Source: Coriaria nepalensis (Eukaryota; Streptophyta; Magnoliopsida; Cucurbitales; Coriariaceae). Taken from it: a stretch of DNA of 64,000 bases. Location: contig CP114490.1 in assembly GCA_027186245.1 (NCBI GenBank), forward strand, positions 5,347,001-5,411,000. Reading direction: 5' to 3'. Of this stretch, positions 14,191 to 28,649 are shown piece by piece. A program made the translations under genes and the position numbers. Under the pieces are notes generated by a model that was not told the DNA's origin, searched no databases, and saw nothing but the letters and a program-made list of their open reading frames with translations. Every line of letters starts with the position of its first letter. The stretch's first letter is position 1.

Positions 14191-15950
14191 GGATTCTATT
14201 TTCGCACTTCAAACAGAGGTTTCGTGCATAAAATGCTAATGATCTTTGAAGGACATGTGTGCTTATTTTTTACCTTAGACTCGTTTGAATGTGCCTCTTC
14301 AAGACACTAAACCATTTGAATGATGTTCAAACGAATTCAATTTTCACACATCAACAACAATTTCCGTGCATAACTTGCTAGTGATCATACACGGACAGTT
14401 TTCTCTTTGTTTCACCTGAAAATCATTTCAATGAGTCTTCTCAAGCCACTAAATCATTCTATTGAGATTCGAATGAATTCCATTTTCGCACTTCAAAGAC
14501 AAGTTTCTTGCATAACTTTCTAACGATATTTCAAGCGAACGTGTGGTTTTGGTTCACATGAAACTCAATTCAGTGAGTCTCCTCAACCAACTAAATCATA
14601 TGAATAAGGTTCGAACGAATTCTATTTTTGCACTTCAAACACAAGTATCGTGCATAACTTGCTAATGATCTTTGAAGGACATGTGTGCATATTTTTCACC
14701 TTAGACTCATTTGAATGTGTCTCTTCAAGACACTAAACCATTTGAATGATGTTCAAATGAATTGTATTTTCACACATTAAACACAAACTCCGTGCATAAC
14801 TTGCTAGTGATCATATAAGGACAGTTATGTTTTTGTTTCACCTGAAAATCATTTGAATGAGTCTTCTCAAGCCACTAAATCATTCTAATTAGATTCGAAT
14901 GTATTATATTTTCACACTTTAAAGCCAAGTTTCGTGCATAACTTTCTAACGATATTTCAAGCAAACGTGTGCTTTTGTTTCACATGAAACTCAATTCAGT
15001 GAGTCTCCTCAACCCACGAAATCATATGAATAAGGTTTGAACGAATTCTATTTTCGCACTTCAAACACAAGTTTCGTGCATAACACGCTAATGATCTTTG
15101 AAGGACATTTGTGCCTATTTTTCACCTTAGACTCATTTGAATGTGTCTCTTCAAGAGACTAAACCATTTGAATGATGTTCAAATAAATTCTATTTTCACA
15201 AATCAAACACAAATTCGGTGCATAACTTGCTAGTGATCATATAAGGACAGTTGTGTCTTTGTTTACCCTGAAAATCATTTCAATGAGTGTTCTCAAGCCA
15301 CTAAATCATTCTAATGAGATTCGACAGGATTCTATTTTCGCACTTTAAACACAAGTTTCGTGCATAATATTCTAATGATATTTTCAAGCAAACTTGTGCT
15401 TTTGTTTCACATGAAACTCAATTCAGTGAGTCTCCTCACGCCACTAAATCATATGAAAAAGGTTCGAACGAATTCTATTTTCGGACTTCAAACACAAGTT
15501 TTGTGCATAACATGCTAATGATCTTTGAAGGACATGTGTGCCTTTTTTTCACCTTAGACTTAGTTGAATGTTTCTCTTCAAGACACTAAACCATTTGAAT
15601 GATGTTCAAATGAATTGTATTTTCACACATCAAACACAAATTCCGTGGATAACTTGCTAGTGATCATATAAGGATAGTTGTGTCTTTGTTTAACCTGAAA
15701 ATCATTTCAATGAGTCTTCTCAAGCAACTAAATCATTCTAATGAGATTCGAACGAAATCTATTTCGCAGTTCAAACACAAGTTTCGAACATAACATTCTA
15801 ATGATATTTTAAGCAAACATGTGCTTTTGTTTCACATGAAACTCAATTTAGTGAGTCTCCTCAACCCACAAAATCATAAGAATAACGTTCGAACGAATTC
15901 TATTTTCGCACTTCAAACACAAGTTTCGTGCATAACATGCTAATGATCTT
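14049..15950. repeat. Short domain of ordinary A-B-C trimers
   Basis: This stretch lacks the domain I marks (TTAAGATACTAAATC, CCTTAACCCCC, CATGGGTGCC). It has the A end TCAAGCCACTAAATCATTC and the B end CTCAACCCACTAAATC or CGCTAAATC typical of the right part of the window. Several monomers have private changes, such as TTCGACAGGATTC near 15,322 and AAGTTTCGAACATAAC near 15,780, which suggests older, less homogenised copies. Confidence 0.75.
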
Positions 15951-17315
15951 TGAAGGACATGGGTGCCTGTGTTTCACCTTACACTCATTTGAATGTGTCT
16001 CTTCAAGCCACCAAACCATTTGAATGATGTTCCAATGAATTCTATTTTCACACATCAAACACAAATGCCGTGCATAACTTCCTAGTGATCATACAAGGAC
16101 AGTTTTGTCTTTTTATCACCTGAAAATCATTTCAATGAGTCGTCCCAAGCCACTAAATTATTCAAATAAGATTTGAACAAATTCTATATTCGCACTTCGA
16201 ACACAAGTTTCGTGCATAACATTCTAATGATAATTCAAGCAAACGTATGCTTTTGTTTCACACGAAACTCAATTCAGTGAGTCTCCTCAGGCCACTAAAT
16301 CATATGAATAAGGTTCGAACGAATTCTATTTTCACATTTCAAACAAAAGTTTCGTGCATAATATACTAATGATCTTCGAAGGACATGTGTGCCTGTTTTT
16401 CACCTTACACTCATTTTGAATGTGTCTCTTCAAGCCACTAAACCATTTGAATGATGTTCAAATGAATTCTATTTTCACACATCAAACACAAATTCCGTGC
16501 ATAACTTCCTAGTGATCATATATGGACAGTTGTGTCTTTGTTTAACCTGAAAATCATTTCAATGAGTCTTCTTAAGATACTAAATCAATCGAATGAGATT
16601 CGAATGAATTCTATTTTCGTACATCAAATACAAGTTTCGTGCATAATATTCTAATGATATTTCAAGCAAACGTGTGCTTTTGTTTCACATGAAACTCAAT
16701 TCAGTGGGTCTCCTTAACCCCCTAAATCATATGAATAAGGTTCGAACGAATTCTATTTTCGGACTTCAAACACAAGTTTCGTGCATAGCATGCTAATGAT
16801 CTTTGAAGGACATGGGTGCCTGTTTTTCACCTTAGACTCATTTGAATGTGTCTCTTCAAGACACTAAACCATTTGAATGATGTTCAAATGAATTCTGTTT
16901 TCACACATCAAACACAAATTCCATGCATAACTTCCTAGTGATCATATATGGACAGTTGTGTCTTTGTTTAACCTGAAAATCATTTCAATGAGTCTTCTTA
17001 AGATGCTAAATCAATCGAATGAGATTCGAATGAATTCTATTTTCGTACATCAAATACAAGTTTCGTGCATAATATTCTAATGATATTTCAAGCAAACGTG
17101 TGCTTTTGTTTCACATGAAACTCAATTCAGTGGGTCTCCTTAACCCCCTAAATCATATGAATAAGGTTCGAACGAATTCTATTTTCGGACTTCAAACACA
17201 AGTTTCGTGCATAGCATGCTAATGATCTTTGAAGGACATGGGTGCCTGTTTTTCACCTTAGACTCATTTGAATGTGTCTCTTCAAGACACTAAACCATTT
17301 GAATGATGTTCAAAT
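15950..17315. repeat. Island of domain I lineage inside trimer sequence
   Basis: Domain I marks reappear abruptly. CATGGGTGCCTG is near 15,959 and 16,810. The A1 form AAATGCCGTGCATAACTTCC is near 16,064. TTAAGATACTAAATCAATCG is near 16,570, and a one-base variant near 16,997. CCTTAACCCCCTAAATC is near 16,712 and 17,138. The two inner trimers are nearly the same 426 bp apart. The island is separated from domain I by about 1.9 kb and ends at the recombinant monomer starting at 17,316. Confidence 0.82.
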
Positions 17316-17457
17316 GAATTCTATTTTCACACATCAAACACAAATTCCATGCATAACCTGCTAGTGATCATATAAGGACAGTTGTGTCTTTGTTTGACAT
17401 GAAACTCAATTCAGTGAGTCTCCTCAACCCCCTAAATCATCTGAATAAGGTTCGAAC
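17316..17457 (+). repeat. A/B recombinant monomer at a domain boundary
   Basis: The monomer starts as A (CACACATCAAACACAAATTCC, CTAGTGATCATATAAGGAC) and switches to B after GTGTCTTTGTTT, continuing with GACATGAAACTCAATTCAG and CTCCTCAACCCCC. A full B (17,458) and a C (17,600) follow. The switch is at about 17,392-17,397, in a stretch where A and B are alike. It keeps the 142-bp length, as expected for in-register unequal crossover or conversion. Confidence 0.88.
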
Positions 17458-19874
17458 GAATTCTATTTTCGGACTACAAACACAAGTTTTGCGCATAACA
17501 TTCTAATGATATTTCAAGCAAACGTGTGCTTTTGTTTCACATGAAACTCATTTCAGTGAGTCTCCTCAAGCCACTAAATTATATGATCAAGGTTCGAACG
17601 AATTCTATTTTCGCACTTCAAACAGAAGTTTCGTGCATAACATGCTAATGATCTTTCAAGAACATGTGTGCTTGTTTTTTACCTTATACTCATTTGAATG
17701 TGTCTCTTCAAGGCACTAAACCATTTGAATGATGTTCAAATGAATTCTATTTTCACACATCAAACACAAATTCCGTGCATAACTTGGTAGTGATTATATA
17801 AGGATAGTTGTGTGTTTGTTTAATCTGAAAATCATTTCAATGAGTCTTCTGAAGCCACTAAATCATTCTAATGAGATTCGAATGAATTCTATTTTCGCAC
17901 TTCAAACACAAGTTTCGTGCATAACATTCTAACAATATTTCAAGCAAACGTGTGCTTTTGTTTCACATGAAACTCAATTCAGTGAGTCTTCTCAAGCCAC
18001 TAAATCATACGATCAAGGTTCAATCGAATTCTATTTTTGCACTTCAAACAGAAGTTTCGTGCATAACATGCAAATGATCTTTGAAGGACATGTGTGCTTG
18101 TTTTTCACCTTAGACTCATTTGAATGTGTCTTTTCAAGACACTAAACTATTTGAATGATGTACCAATGAATTCTATTTTCACACATCAAACACAAATTCC
18201 ATACATAACTTTCTATTGATCATATACGGACAGTTGTGTCTTTGTTTCACCTAAAAATCATTTCAATGAGTCTTCTCAAGCCACTAAATCATTCTAAAGA
18301 GATTCGAATGAATTCTATTTTCGCACTTCAAACAGATGTTTCGTGCATAACATTCTAACGATATTTCAAGCAAACGTGTGCTTTTGTTTCACATGAAACT
18401 CAATTCAGTGAGTCTCCTCAACCCGCTAAATCATATGAATAAGGTTCGAACGAATTCTATTTTCGAACTTCAAACACAAGTTCCTGCATAACATGCTACT
18501 GATCTTTAAAGGACATGTGTGCCTGTTTTTCACCTTAGACTCATTTGAATGTGTCTCTTCAAGACACTAAACCATTTGAATGATGTTCAAATGAATTCTA
18601 TTTTCACACATCAAACACAAATTCTGTGCATAACTTGCTAGTGATCATATAAGGACAGTTGTGTCTTTGTTTCACCTAAAATTCATTTCAATGGTTCTTC
18701 TCAAGCCAATAAATCATTCTAATGAGATTCGAATGAATTCTATTTTCGCACTTCAAACACAAGTTTTGTGCATAACATTCTAATGATATTTCAAGCAAAC
18801 GTGTGCTTTTGTTTCACATGAAACTCATTTCAGTGAGTCTCCTCAAGCCACTAAATTATATGATCAAGGTTCGAACGAATTCTATTTTCGCACTTCAAAC
18901 AGAAGTTTCGTGCATAACATGCTAATGATCTTTCAAGGACATGTGTGCTTGTTTTTTACCTTAGACTCATTTGAATGCGTCTCTTCAAGACACTAAACCA
19001 TATGAATGATGTTCAAATGAATTCTATTTTCACACATCAAACACAAATTCCGTGCATAACTTGGTAGTGATTATTATATAAGGATAGTTGTGTCTTTTTT
19101 TAATCTGAAAATCATTTCGGTGAGTCTTCTCAAGCCACTAAATCAATCTAATGAGATTCGAATGAATTCTATTTTCGCACTTCAAACACAAGTTTCGTGC
19201 ATAACATTCTAACAATATTTCAAGCAAACGTGTGCTTTTGTTTCACATGAAACTCAATTCAGTGAGTCTTCTCAACCCACTAAATAATATGAATAAGGTT
19301 CGAACGGATTCTATTTTCGCACTTCAAACACAAGTTTTGTGCATAACATGCTAATTATCTTTGAAGGACATATGTGCCTGTTTTTCTCCTTAGACACATT
19401 TGAATGTGTCTCATCAAGACACTAAACCATTTGAATCATGTTCAAATGAATTCTATTTTCACACATCAAACACAAATTTCGTGCATAACTTGCTAGTGAT
19501 CATACAAGGACAGTTTTGTCTTTGTTTCACCTGAAAATCATTTCAATAAGTCTTCTCAAGCCAGTAAATCATTCTAATGAGATTCTAATGAATTCTATTT
19601 TCGCACTTCAAACACAAGTTTTGTGCATAACATTCTAAAGATATTTCAAGCAAACGTGTGCTTTTGTTTCACATGAAACTCATTTCAGTGAGTCTCCTCA
19701 AGCCACTAAATTATATAATCAAGGTTCGAACGAATTCTATTTTCCCACTTCAAACAGTAGTTTCGTGCATAACATGCTAATGATCTTTCAAGGACATGTG
19801 TGCTTGTTTTTTTACCTTAGACACATTTGAATGTGTCTCATCAAGACACTAAACCATTTGAATCATGTTTAAAT

Positions 19875-20016
19875 GAATTCTATTTTCACACATCGAACAC
19901 AAATTTCATGCATAACTTGGTAGTGATTATATAACGACAGTTGTGTCTTTGTTTAACCTGAAAATCATTTGAACGAGTCTCCTCAACCCGCTGAATCATA
20001 TGAATAATGTTCGAAC
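19875..20016 (+). repeat. A/B recombinant monomer
   Basis: The first half is A (CACACATCGAACACAAATTTC, TTGGTAGTGATTATATAAC, AACCTGAAAATCATTTG). The last part, from GAACGAGTCTCCTCAACCCG to the ATGAATAATGTTCGAACG junction, is B. A full B (20,017) and a C (20,159) follow. The switch is near 19,970, further right than in the 17,316 hybrid, so this looks like a separate exchange. Confidence 0.85.
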
Positions 20017-21293
20017 GAATTCTATTTTCGCATATCTAACAGAAGTTTCGTGCATAACATTCTAATGAAATTTCAAGCAAACGTGTGCTTTTGTTTCACA
20101 TGAAACTCAATTCAGTGAGTCTCCTCAAGCCACTAAATCATATGATCAAGGTTCTAATGAATTCTATTTACGCACTTCAAACAGAAGTTTCGTGCATTAC
20201 ATGTTAATGATCTTTGAAGGACATGTGTGCTTATTTTTTACCATAGACTCATTTGAATGTGTCTCTTCATGACACTAAACTATTTGAATGATGTTCAAAT
20301 GAATTTTATTTTCACACATCAAACACAATTTCCGTGCATAACTTGCTAGTGATCATACAAGGACAGTTTTGTCTTTGTTTCACCTGAAAATCATTTCAAT
20401 AAGTCTTCTCAAGCCAGTAAATCATTCTAATGAGATTCGAATGAATTCTATTTTCGCACTTCAAACACAAGTTTCGTGCATAACATTCTAAAGATATTTC
20501 AAGCAAACGTGTGCTTTTGTTTCACATGAAACACAATTCAGTGAGTCTTCTCAAGCCACTAAATCATACGATCAAGGTTCGAACGAATTCTATTTTCGCA
20601 CTTCAAACACAAGTTCGTGCATAACATGCTAATGATCTTTGAAGGACATGTGTGCCTGTTTTTCAGCTTAGACTTATTTGAATGTGTCTCTTCAAGACAC
20701 TAAACTATTTGAATGATGTTCAAATGAAATCTATTTTCACACATCAAACACAAATTCCGTGCATAACTTGCTAGTGATCATATAAGGACAGTTGTGTCTT
20801 TGTTTCACCTGAAAAGCATTTCAATGACTCTTCTCAAGCCACTAAATTATTCTAATTAGATTCGAATGAATTTTATTTTCGCACTCCAAACACAAAAGTT
20901 CGTGCATAACATTCTAACGATATTTCAAGCAAACGTGTGCTTTTGTTTCAGATGAAACTCAATTCAATAAGTCTCCTCAACCCACTAAATCATATGAATA
21001 AGGTTCGAACGAATTCTATTTTCGCACTTCAAACACAAGTTTTGTGCATAACATGCTAATGATCTTTGAAGAACATATGTGCCTGTTTTTCACCTTAGAC
21101 ACATTTGAATGTGTCTCATCAAGACACTAAACCATTTGAATCATGTTCAAATGAATTCTATTTTCACACACAAACACAAATTTCGTGCATAACTTGCTAG
21201 GGATCATATAAGGACAGTTGTGTCTTTGTTTCACCTGAAAAGCATTTCAATGAGCCCTCTCAAGCCACTAAATCATTCTAATTAGATTCGAAT

Positions 21294-21719
21294 GAATTTT
21301 ATTTTCGCACTTCAAACACAAGTTTCGTGCATAACATTCTAACGCTATTTCAAGAAAACGTGTGTTTTTGTTTCACATGAAACTCAATTCAGTTACTCTC
21401 CTCAACCCGCTAAATCATATGAATAAGGTTCGAACGAATTCTATTTTTGCACTTCAAACACAAGTTTCGTGCATAACATTCTAACGATATTTCAAGCAAA
21501 CGTGTGTTTGTGTTTCACATGAAACTTAATTCAGTGAGTCTCCTCAACCCGCTGAATCATATGAATAAGGTTCGAACGAATTCTATTTTCGCACTTCTAA
21601 CAGAAGTTTCGTGCATAACATTCTAACGATATTTCAAGCAAACGTGTGCTTCTGTTTCACATGAAACTCAATTCAGTGAGTCTCCTCAAGCCACTAAATC
21701 ATATGATCAAGGTTCTAAT
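21294..21719 (+). repeat. Three consecutive B monomers
   Basis: Monomers starting at 21,294, 21,436 and 21,578 all have the B marks (CATTCTAACG, ATATTTCAAG or a near variant, CACATGAAACT). C follows at 21,720. The local unit is A-B-B-B-C. The second and third B share the CGCTGAATCATATG or CGCTAAATCATATG end with the B half of the A/B hybrids, which suggests a common source array. Confidence 0.88.
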
Positions 21720-23561
21720 GAATTCTATTTTCGCACTTCAAACAGAAGTTTCCTGCATAACATGTTAATGATCTTTGAAGGACGTGTGTACTTATTTTTT
21801 ACCTTAGACTCATTTGAATGTCTCTCTTCATGACACTAAACTATTTGAATGATGTTCAAATGAATTTTATTTTCACACATCAAACACAATTTCCGTGCAT
21901 AACTTGCTAGTGATCATACAAGGACGGTTTTGTCTTTGTTTCACCTGAAAATCATTTCAATAAGTCTTCTCAAGCCAGTAAATCATTCTAATGAGATTCG
22001 ATTGAATTCTACTTTCGGACTTCAAACACAAGTTTTGTGCATAACATTCTAATGATATTTCCAGCAAACGTGTGCTTTTCTTTCTCATGAAACTCAATTC
22101 AAAGTCTCCTCAAGCCACTAAATTATTTGATCATCATTCAAACGAATTCTATTTTCGCACTTCAAACAGAAGTTTCGTGCATAACATGATAATGATCTTT
22201 GAAGGACATGTGTGCTTGTTTTTCACCCTAGACTCATTTGAATGTGTCTCCTCAAGACACTAAACCATTTGAATGATGTTCAAATGAATTCTATTTTCAC
22301 ACATCAGACACAAATTCCGTGCATAACTTGCTAGTGATCATATAAGGACAGTTGTGTCTTTGTTTCACCTGAAAAGCATTTCAATGAGCCTTCTCAAGCC
22401 ACTAAATCATTCAAATGAGATTCGAATGAAATCTATTTTCGCACTCCAAACACAAGTTTCGTGCATAACATTCTAATGATATTTCAAACAAACGTGTGCT
22501 TTTGTTTGACATCAAACTCAATTCAGTGAGTCTCTTCAACACACTAAATCATCTGAATAAGGTTCGAACGAATTCTATTTTCGCACTATAAACACAAGAT
22601 TTGTGCAGAACATGCTAATGACCTTTGTAGGACATATGTGCCTGTTTTTCAGCTTAGACTCATTTGAATGTTTCTCTTCAAGACACTAAACCATTTGAAT
22701 GATGTTCAAATGAATTCTATTTTTACACATCAAACAAAAATTCCGTGCATAAGTTGCTAGTGATCATATAAGGACAGTTGTTTCTTTGTTTCACCTGAAA
22801 ATCATTTCAATGAGTCCTCTCAAGCCACTAAATCATTCTAATGAGATTCGAATGAATTCCATTTTCGCACTTCAAAGACAAGTTTTGTGCATAACATTCT
22901 AATGATATTTCAAGCAAACGTGTGCTTTTCTTTCTCATGAAACTCAATTCAAAGTCTCCTCAAGCCACTAAATTATATGATCATGATTCAAACGAATTCT
23001 ATTTCCGCACTTCAAACAGTAGTTTCGTGCATAACATGCTAATGATCTTTGAAGGACATGTGTGCTTGTTTTTCACCTTAGACTCATTTGAATGTGTGTC
23101 TTCAAGACACTAAACCATTTGACTGATGTTCAAATGAATTCTATTTTGACACATCAAACACAAATTCCATGCATAACTTGCTAGTGATCATATAAGAACA
23201 GTTGTGTCTTTGTTTCCCCATAAAATCATTTCAATGAGTCTTCTCAAGCCACTAAATCATTCAAATGAGATTCGAATGAAATCTATTTTCGCACTCCAAA
23301 CACAAGTTTCGTGCATAACATTCTAATGATATTTCAAACAAACGTGTGCTATTGTTTGACATCGAACTCAATGCAGTGACTGTCTTCAACCCACTAAATC
23401 ATCTGAATAAGCTTCGAACGAATTATATTTTCACACTTCAAACACAAGTTTTGTGCAGAACATGCTAATGATCTTTGAAAGACTTCTGTGCCTGTTTTTC
23501 AGCTTAGACTCATTTGAATGTGTCTCTTCAAGACACTAAACCATTTGAATGATGTTCAAAT

Positions 23562-23703
23562 GAATTCTATTTTCACACATCAAATACAAATTTCGTGCAT
23601 AACTTGCTAGTGATCATATAAGGACAGTTGTTTCTTTGTTTCACCTGAAAATTATTTCAATGAGTCTTCTCAACCCGCTAAATCATATGAATAAGGTTCG
23701 AAC
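23562..23703 (+). repeat. A/B recombinant monomer
   Basis: It begins as A (CACACATCAAATACAAATTTC, CTAGTGATCATATAAGGAC, CACCTGAAAATTATTTC) and turns to B at TGAGTCTTCTCAACCCGC, with the ATGAATAAGGTTCGAACG exit. A B monomer follows at 23,704 and C at 23,846. This is the third hybrid of the same polarity (A left, B right) in the domain. Confidence 0.83.
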
Positions 23704-26700
23704 GAATTCTATTTTCGCACTTCAAACACAAGTTTCGTGCATAACATTCTAACAATATTTCAAGCAAACGTGTGCTTTGGTTTCACATGAAACTCAATTC
23801 AGTGAGTCTCCTCAACCCACTAAACCACATGAATAAGGTTCGAACGAATTCTATTTTCGCACTTCAAACACAAGTTTCGTGCATAACATACTAATGATCT
23901 TCGAAGGACATGTGTGCCTGTTTTTCACCTTAGACTCATTTGAATGTGTCTCTTCAAGACACTAAACTATTTGAATGATGTTCAAATGAATTCTATTTTC
24001 ACACATCAAACACAAATTCCGTACATAACTTGCTAGTGATCATACGAGGACAGTTGTGTCTTTGTTTCACCTGAAAATCATTTCAATGAGTCTTCTCAAG
24101 CCACTAAATCATTTTAATGAGATTCGAATGAATTCTATTTTCGCACTTCAAACACAAGTTTCGTGCATAACATTCTAACGCTATTTCAAGAAAACGTGTG
24201 TTTTTGTTTCACATGAAACTCAATTCAGTTACTCTCCTCAACCCACTAAATCATATGAATAAGGTTTGAATGAATTCTATTTTCGCACTTCAAACACAAG
24301 TTTTGTGCATAACATGCTAATGATCTTTGAAGAACATCTGTGCCTGTTTTTCACCTTAGACACATTTGAATGTGTCTCATCAAGACACTAAACCATTTGA
24401 ATCATGTTCAAATGAATTCTATTTTCACACACAAACACAAATTTCGTGCATAACTTGCTAGTGATCATATAAGGACAGTTGTGGCTTTGTTTCACCTTAA
24501 AAGCATTTCAATGACTCTTCTCAAGCCACTAATTCATTCTAATTAGATTCGAATGAATTTTATTTTCGCACTTCAAACACAAGTTTCGTACATAACATTC
24601 TAACGATATTTCAAGCAAACGTGTGCTTTTGTTTCACATGAAACTCAATTCAATAAGTCTCCTCGACCCACTAAATCATATGAATAAGGTTCGAACGAAT
24701 TCTATTTTCGCACTTCAAACACAAGTTTTGTGCATAACATGCTAATGATCTTTGAAGGACATCTGTGCCTGTTTTTCACCTTAGACACATTTGAATGTGT
24801 CTCATCAAGACACTAAACCATTTGAATCATGTTCAAATGAATTCTATTTTCACACATCAAACACAAATTCCGTGCATAACTTGCTAGTGATCATATAAGG
24901 ACAGTTGTGTCTTTGTTTCACCTGAAAAGCATTTCAATGAGCCTTCTGAAGCCACTAAATCATTCTAATTAGATTCGAATGAATTCTATTTTCGCACTTC
25001 AAACATAAGTTTCGTGCATAACATTCTAACGATATTTCAAGCAAACGTGTGCTTTTGTTTCACATGAAACTCAATTTAGTGTGTCTCCTCAACCCGCTAA
25101 ATCATATGAATAAGGTTCGAACGAATTCTATTTTCGCACTTCAAACACAAGTTTCGTGCATAACATGCTAATGATCTTTGAAGGACATTTGTGCCTGTTT
25201 TTCACCTTAGACTCATTTAACTGTGTCTCTTCAAGACACAAAACCGGTTGAATGTCGTTCAAATGAATTCTATTTTCACACATCAAACACAAATTCCGTG
25301 CATAAATTGCTAGTGATCATGTAAGGGCTGTTGTATCTTTGTTTCACCTGCAAATCTGTTCAATGAGTCGTCTCAAGCCACTAAATCATTCTAATGAGAT
25401 TCGAATGAATTCTATTTTCGCACTTCAAACACAAGTTTCGTGCATAACATTCCAACGATATTTGAAGCAAACGTGTGCTTTTGTTTCACATGAAACTCAA
25501 TTCAGTGTGTCTCCTCAATCCGCTAAATCATATGAATAAGGTTCGAACGAATTCTATTTTCGCACTTCAAACACAAGTTTCGTGCATAACATGCTAATGA
25601 TCTTTAAAGGACATGTGTGCCTGTTTTTTAGCTTGGACTCATTTGAATGTGTCTCTTCAAGACACTAAGCCATTTGAATGATGTTCAAATGAATTCTATT
25701 TTCACACATCAAAAAAAAATTCCGTGCATAACTTGCTAGCTATCATATAAGGACAGTTGTGTGTTCGTTTAACCTGAAAATCTTTTCTATGAGTCTTGTC
25801 AAGCCACTAAATCATTCTAATGAGATTCGAATGAATTCTATTTTCGCACTTCAAACACAAGTGTCGTCTATAACATTCTAATGATATTTCAAGCAAACGT
25901 GTGCTTTTGTTTCACATGAAACTCAATTCAGTGAGTCTCCTCAACCCGCTAAATCGTATGAATAAGGTTCGAACGAATTCTAATTTCGCACTTCAAACAC
26001 AAGTTTCGTGCATAACATGCTAATGATCTTTGAAGGACATTTGTGCCTGTTTTTCACCTTAGACTCATTTAACTGTGTTTCTTCAAGACACAAAACCATT
26101 TGAATGATGTTCAAATGAATTGTATTTTCACACATCAAACACAAATTCCGTGCATAAATTGCTAGAGATCATGTAAGGGCTGTTGTGTCTTTGTTTCACC
26201 TGCAAATCTTTTCAATGAGTCGTCTCAAGCCACTAAATCATTGTAATGAGATTCGAATGAATTCTATTTTCGCACTTCAAACACAAGTTTCGTGCATAAC
26301 ATTCCAATAATATTTCAAGCAAACGTGTGCTTTTGTTTCACATGAAACTCAATTCAGTGTGTCTCCTCAACCCGCTAAATTAAATGACTAAGGTTCGAAC
26401 GAATTCTATTTTCGCACTTCAAACACAAGTTCGTGCATAACATGCTAATGATCTTTGAAGGACATGTGTGCCTGGTTTTCAGTATAGACTCATTTGAATG
26501 TGTCTCTTCAAGACACACTAAACTGTTTGAATGATGTTCAAATGAATTCTATTTTCACACAACAAACACAAATTCCATGCATAACTTGCTAGTGATCATA
26601 TAAGGACAGTTGTGTCTTTGTTTCACCTGAAAATCATTTCAATGAGTCTTCTCAAGCCACTAAATCCTTTTAATGAGATTCGAATGAATTCTATTTTCGC

Positions 26701-28649
26701 ACTTCAAACACAAGTTTCGTGCATAACATTCTAACGCTATTTCAAGAAAACATGTGTTTTTGTTTCACATGAAACTCAATTCAGTTACTCTCCTCAACCC
26801 ACTAAATCATATGAATAAGGTTCAAACGAATTCTATTTTCGCACTTCAAACACAAGTTTTGTGCATAACATGCTAATGATCTTTGAAGAACATTTGTGCC
26901 TGTTTTTCACCTTAGACACATTTGAATGTGTCTCATCAAGACACTAAACCATTTGAATCATGTTCAAATGAATTCTATTTTCACACACAAACACAAATTT
27001 CGGGCATAACTCGCTAGTGATCATATAAGGACAGTTGTGTCTTTGTTTCACCTGAAAATCATTTCAATGAGTCTTCTCAAGCCACTAAATCATTCTAATG
27101 AGATTCGAATGAAATCTATTTTCGCACTTCGAACACAAGTTTCGTGCATAACATTCTAATGATATTTAAAGCAAACGTGTGCTTTTGTTTCACATGAAAC
27201 TCAATTCAGTGACTCCTCAACCCGCTAAATTATATGAGTAAGTTTCGAACGAATTCTATTTTCGCACTTCAAACACAAGTTCGTGCATGACATGCTAATG
27301 ATCTTCGAAGGACATGTGTGCCTGGTTTTCAGTTTAGACTCATTTGAATGTGTCTCCTCAAGACACTAACTTGTTTGAATGATGTTCAAATGAATTCTAT
27401 TTTCACACATCAAACACAAATTTCGTGCATAAGTTGCTAATGATCATATAAGGATAATTGGTGTCTTTGTTTCACCTGAAAATCATTTCAATGAGTCTTC
27501 TCAAGCCGCTAAATCGTTCCAATGAGATTCGAACGAATTCTATTTTCGCACTTCAAACACAAGTTTCGAGCAGAACATTCTAACGATATTTAAAGCAAAC
27601 GTGTGCTTTTGTTTCACATGAAACTCAATTCAGTGAGTCTCCTCAACCCGCTAAATCGTATGAATAAGGTTCGAACGAATTCTATTTTCGCACTTCAAAC
27701 ACAAGTTTCGTGCATAACATGCTAATGATCTTTGAAGGACATTTGTGCCTATTTTTCACTATAGACTCATTTGAATGTGTCCCTTTAAGACACAAAACCA
27801 TTTGAATGATGTTCAAATGAATTCTATTTTCACACATCAAACACAAATTCCGTGCAAAACTTGCTAGCTATCATATAAGGACAGTTGTGTCATCGTTTAA
27901 CCTGAAAATCTTTTCAATGACTCTTGTCAAGCCACTAAATCATTCTAATGAGATTCGAATGAATTCTATTTTTGCACTTCAAACACAAGTTTCGTGCATA
28001 AGATTCCAACGATATTTCAAGCAAATGTGTGCTTTTGTTTCACATGAAACTCAATTCAGTGAGTCTCCTCAACCCGCTAAATTATATGAGTAAGGTTCGA
28101 ACGAATTCTATTTTCGCACTTCAAACACAAGTTCGTGCACAACATGCTAATGATCTTCGAAGGACATGTGTGCCTGGTTTTCAGTTTAGACTCATTTGAA
28201 TGTGTCTCTTCAAGACACTAAACTGTTTGAATGATGTTCAAATGAATTCTATTTTCATACATCAAACACAAATTCTATGCATAAGTTGCTAATGATCATA
28301 TAAGGACAGTTGTGTCTTTGTTTCACCTGAAAATCATTTCAATGAGTCTTCTCAAGCCACTAAATCATTCTAATGAGATTCGAATGAATTCTATTTTCGC
28401 ACTTCAAACACAAGTTTCGTGCATAACATTCTAACGATATTCCAAGGAGACGTGTGCTTTTGTTCCACATGAAACTCAATACAGTGAGTCTGCTCAAGCC
28501 TCTAAATCATATGAATAAGGTTCGAACGAATTCTATTTTCGCACTTCAAACACAAGTTTCGTGCATAACATGCTAATGATCTTTGAAGAACATGTGTGCC
28601 TGTTTTTCATCCTACACTCATTTGAATGTGTCCCTTTAAGACACTAAAC

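Larger units (their letters stand above)
17458..26400. repeat. Irregular trimer domain with hybrids and B expansions
   Basis: The basic period is 426 bp, but the order is broken at 19,875, 21,294 and 23,562. C monomers often have TGATCAAGG in place of GAATAAGG at the entering junction. A segment with GTGCTTTTCTTTCTCATG and a 3-bp shortened TTCAAAGTCTCC recurs at 22,072 and 22,922, 850 bp apart. A 3-bp insertion (GATTATTATATAAGG) lies near 19,070. Homogenisation is weaker here than in domain I. Confidence 0.78.

Noticed and set aside
17316..17457. Inversion or strand switch at domain boundaries
   Set aside because: All monomers, including hybrids, read in the same direction. The boundaries are explained by in-register exchange between direct repeats.
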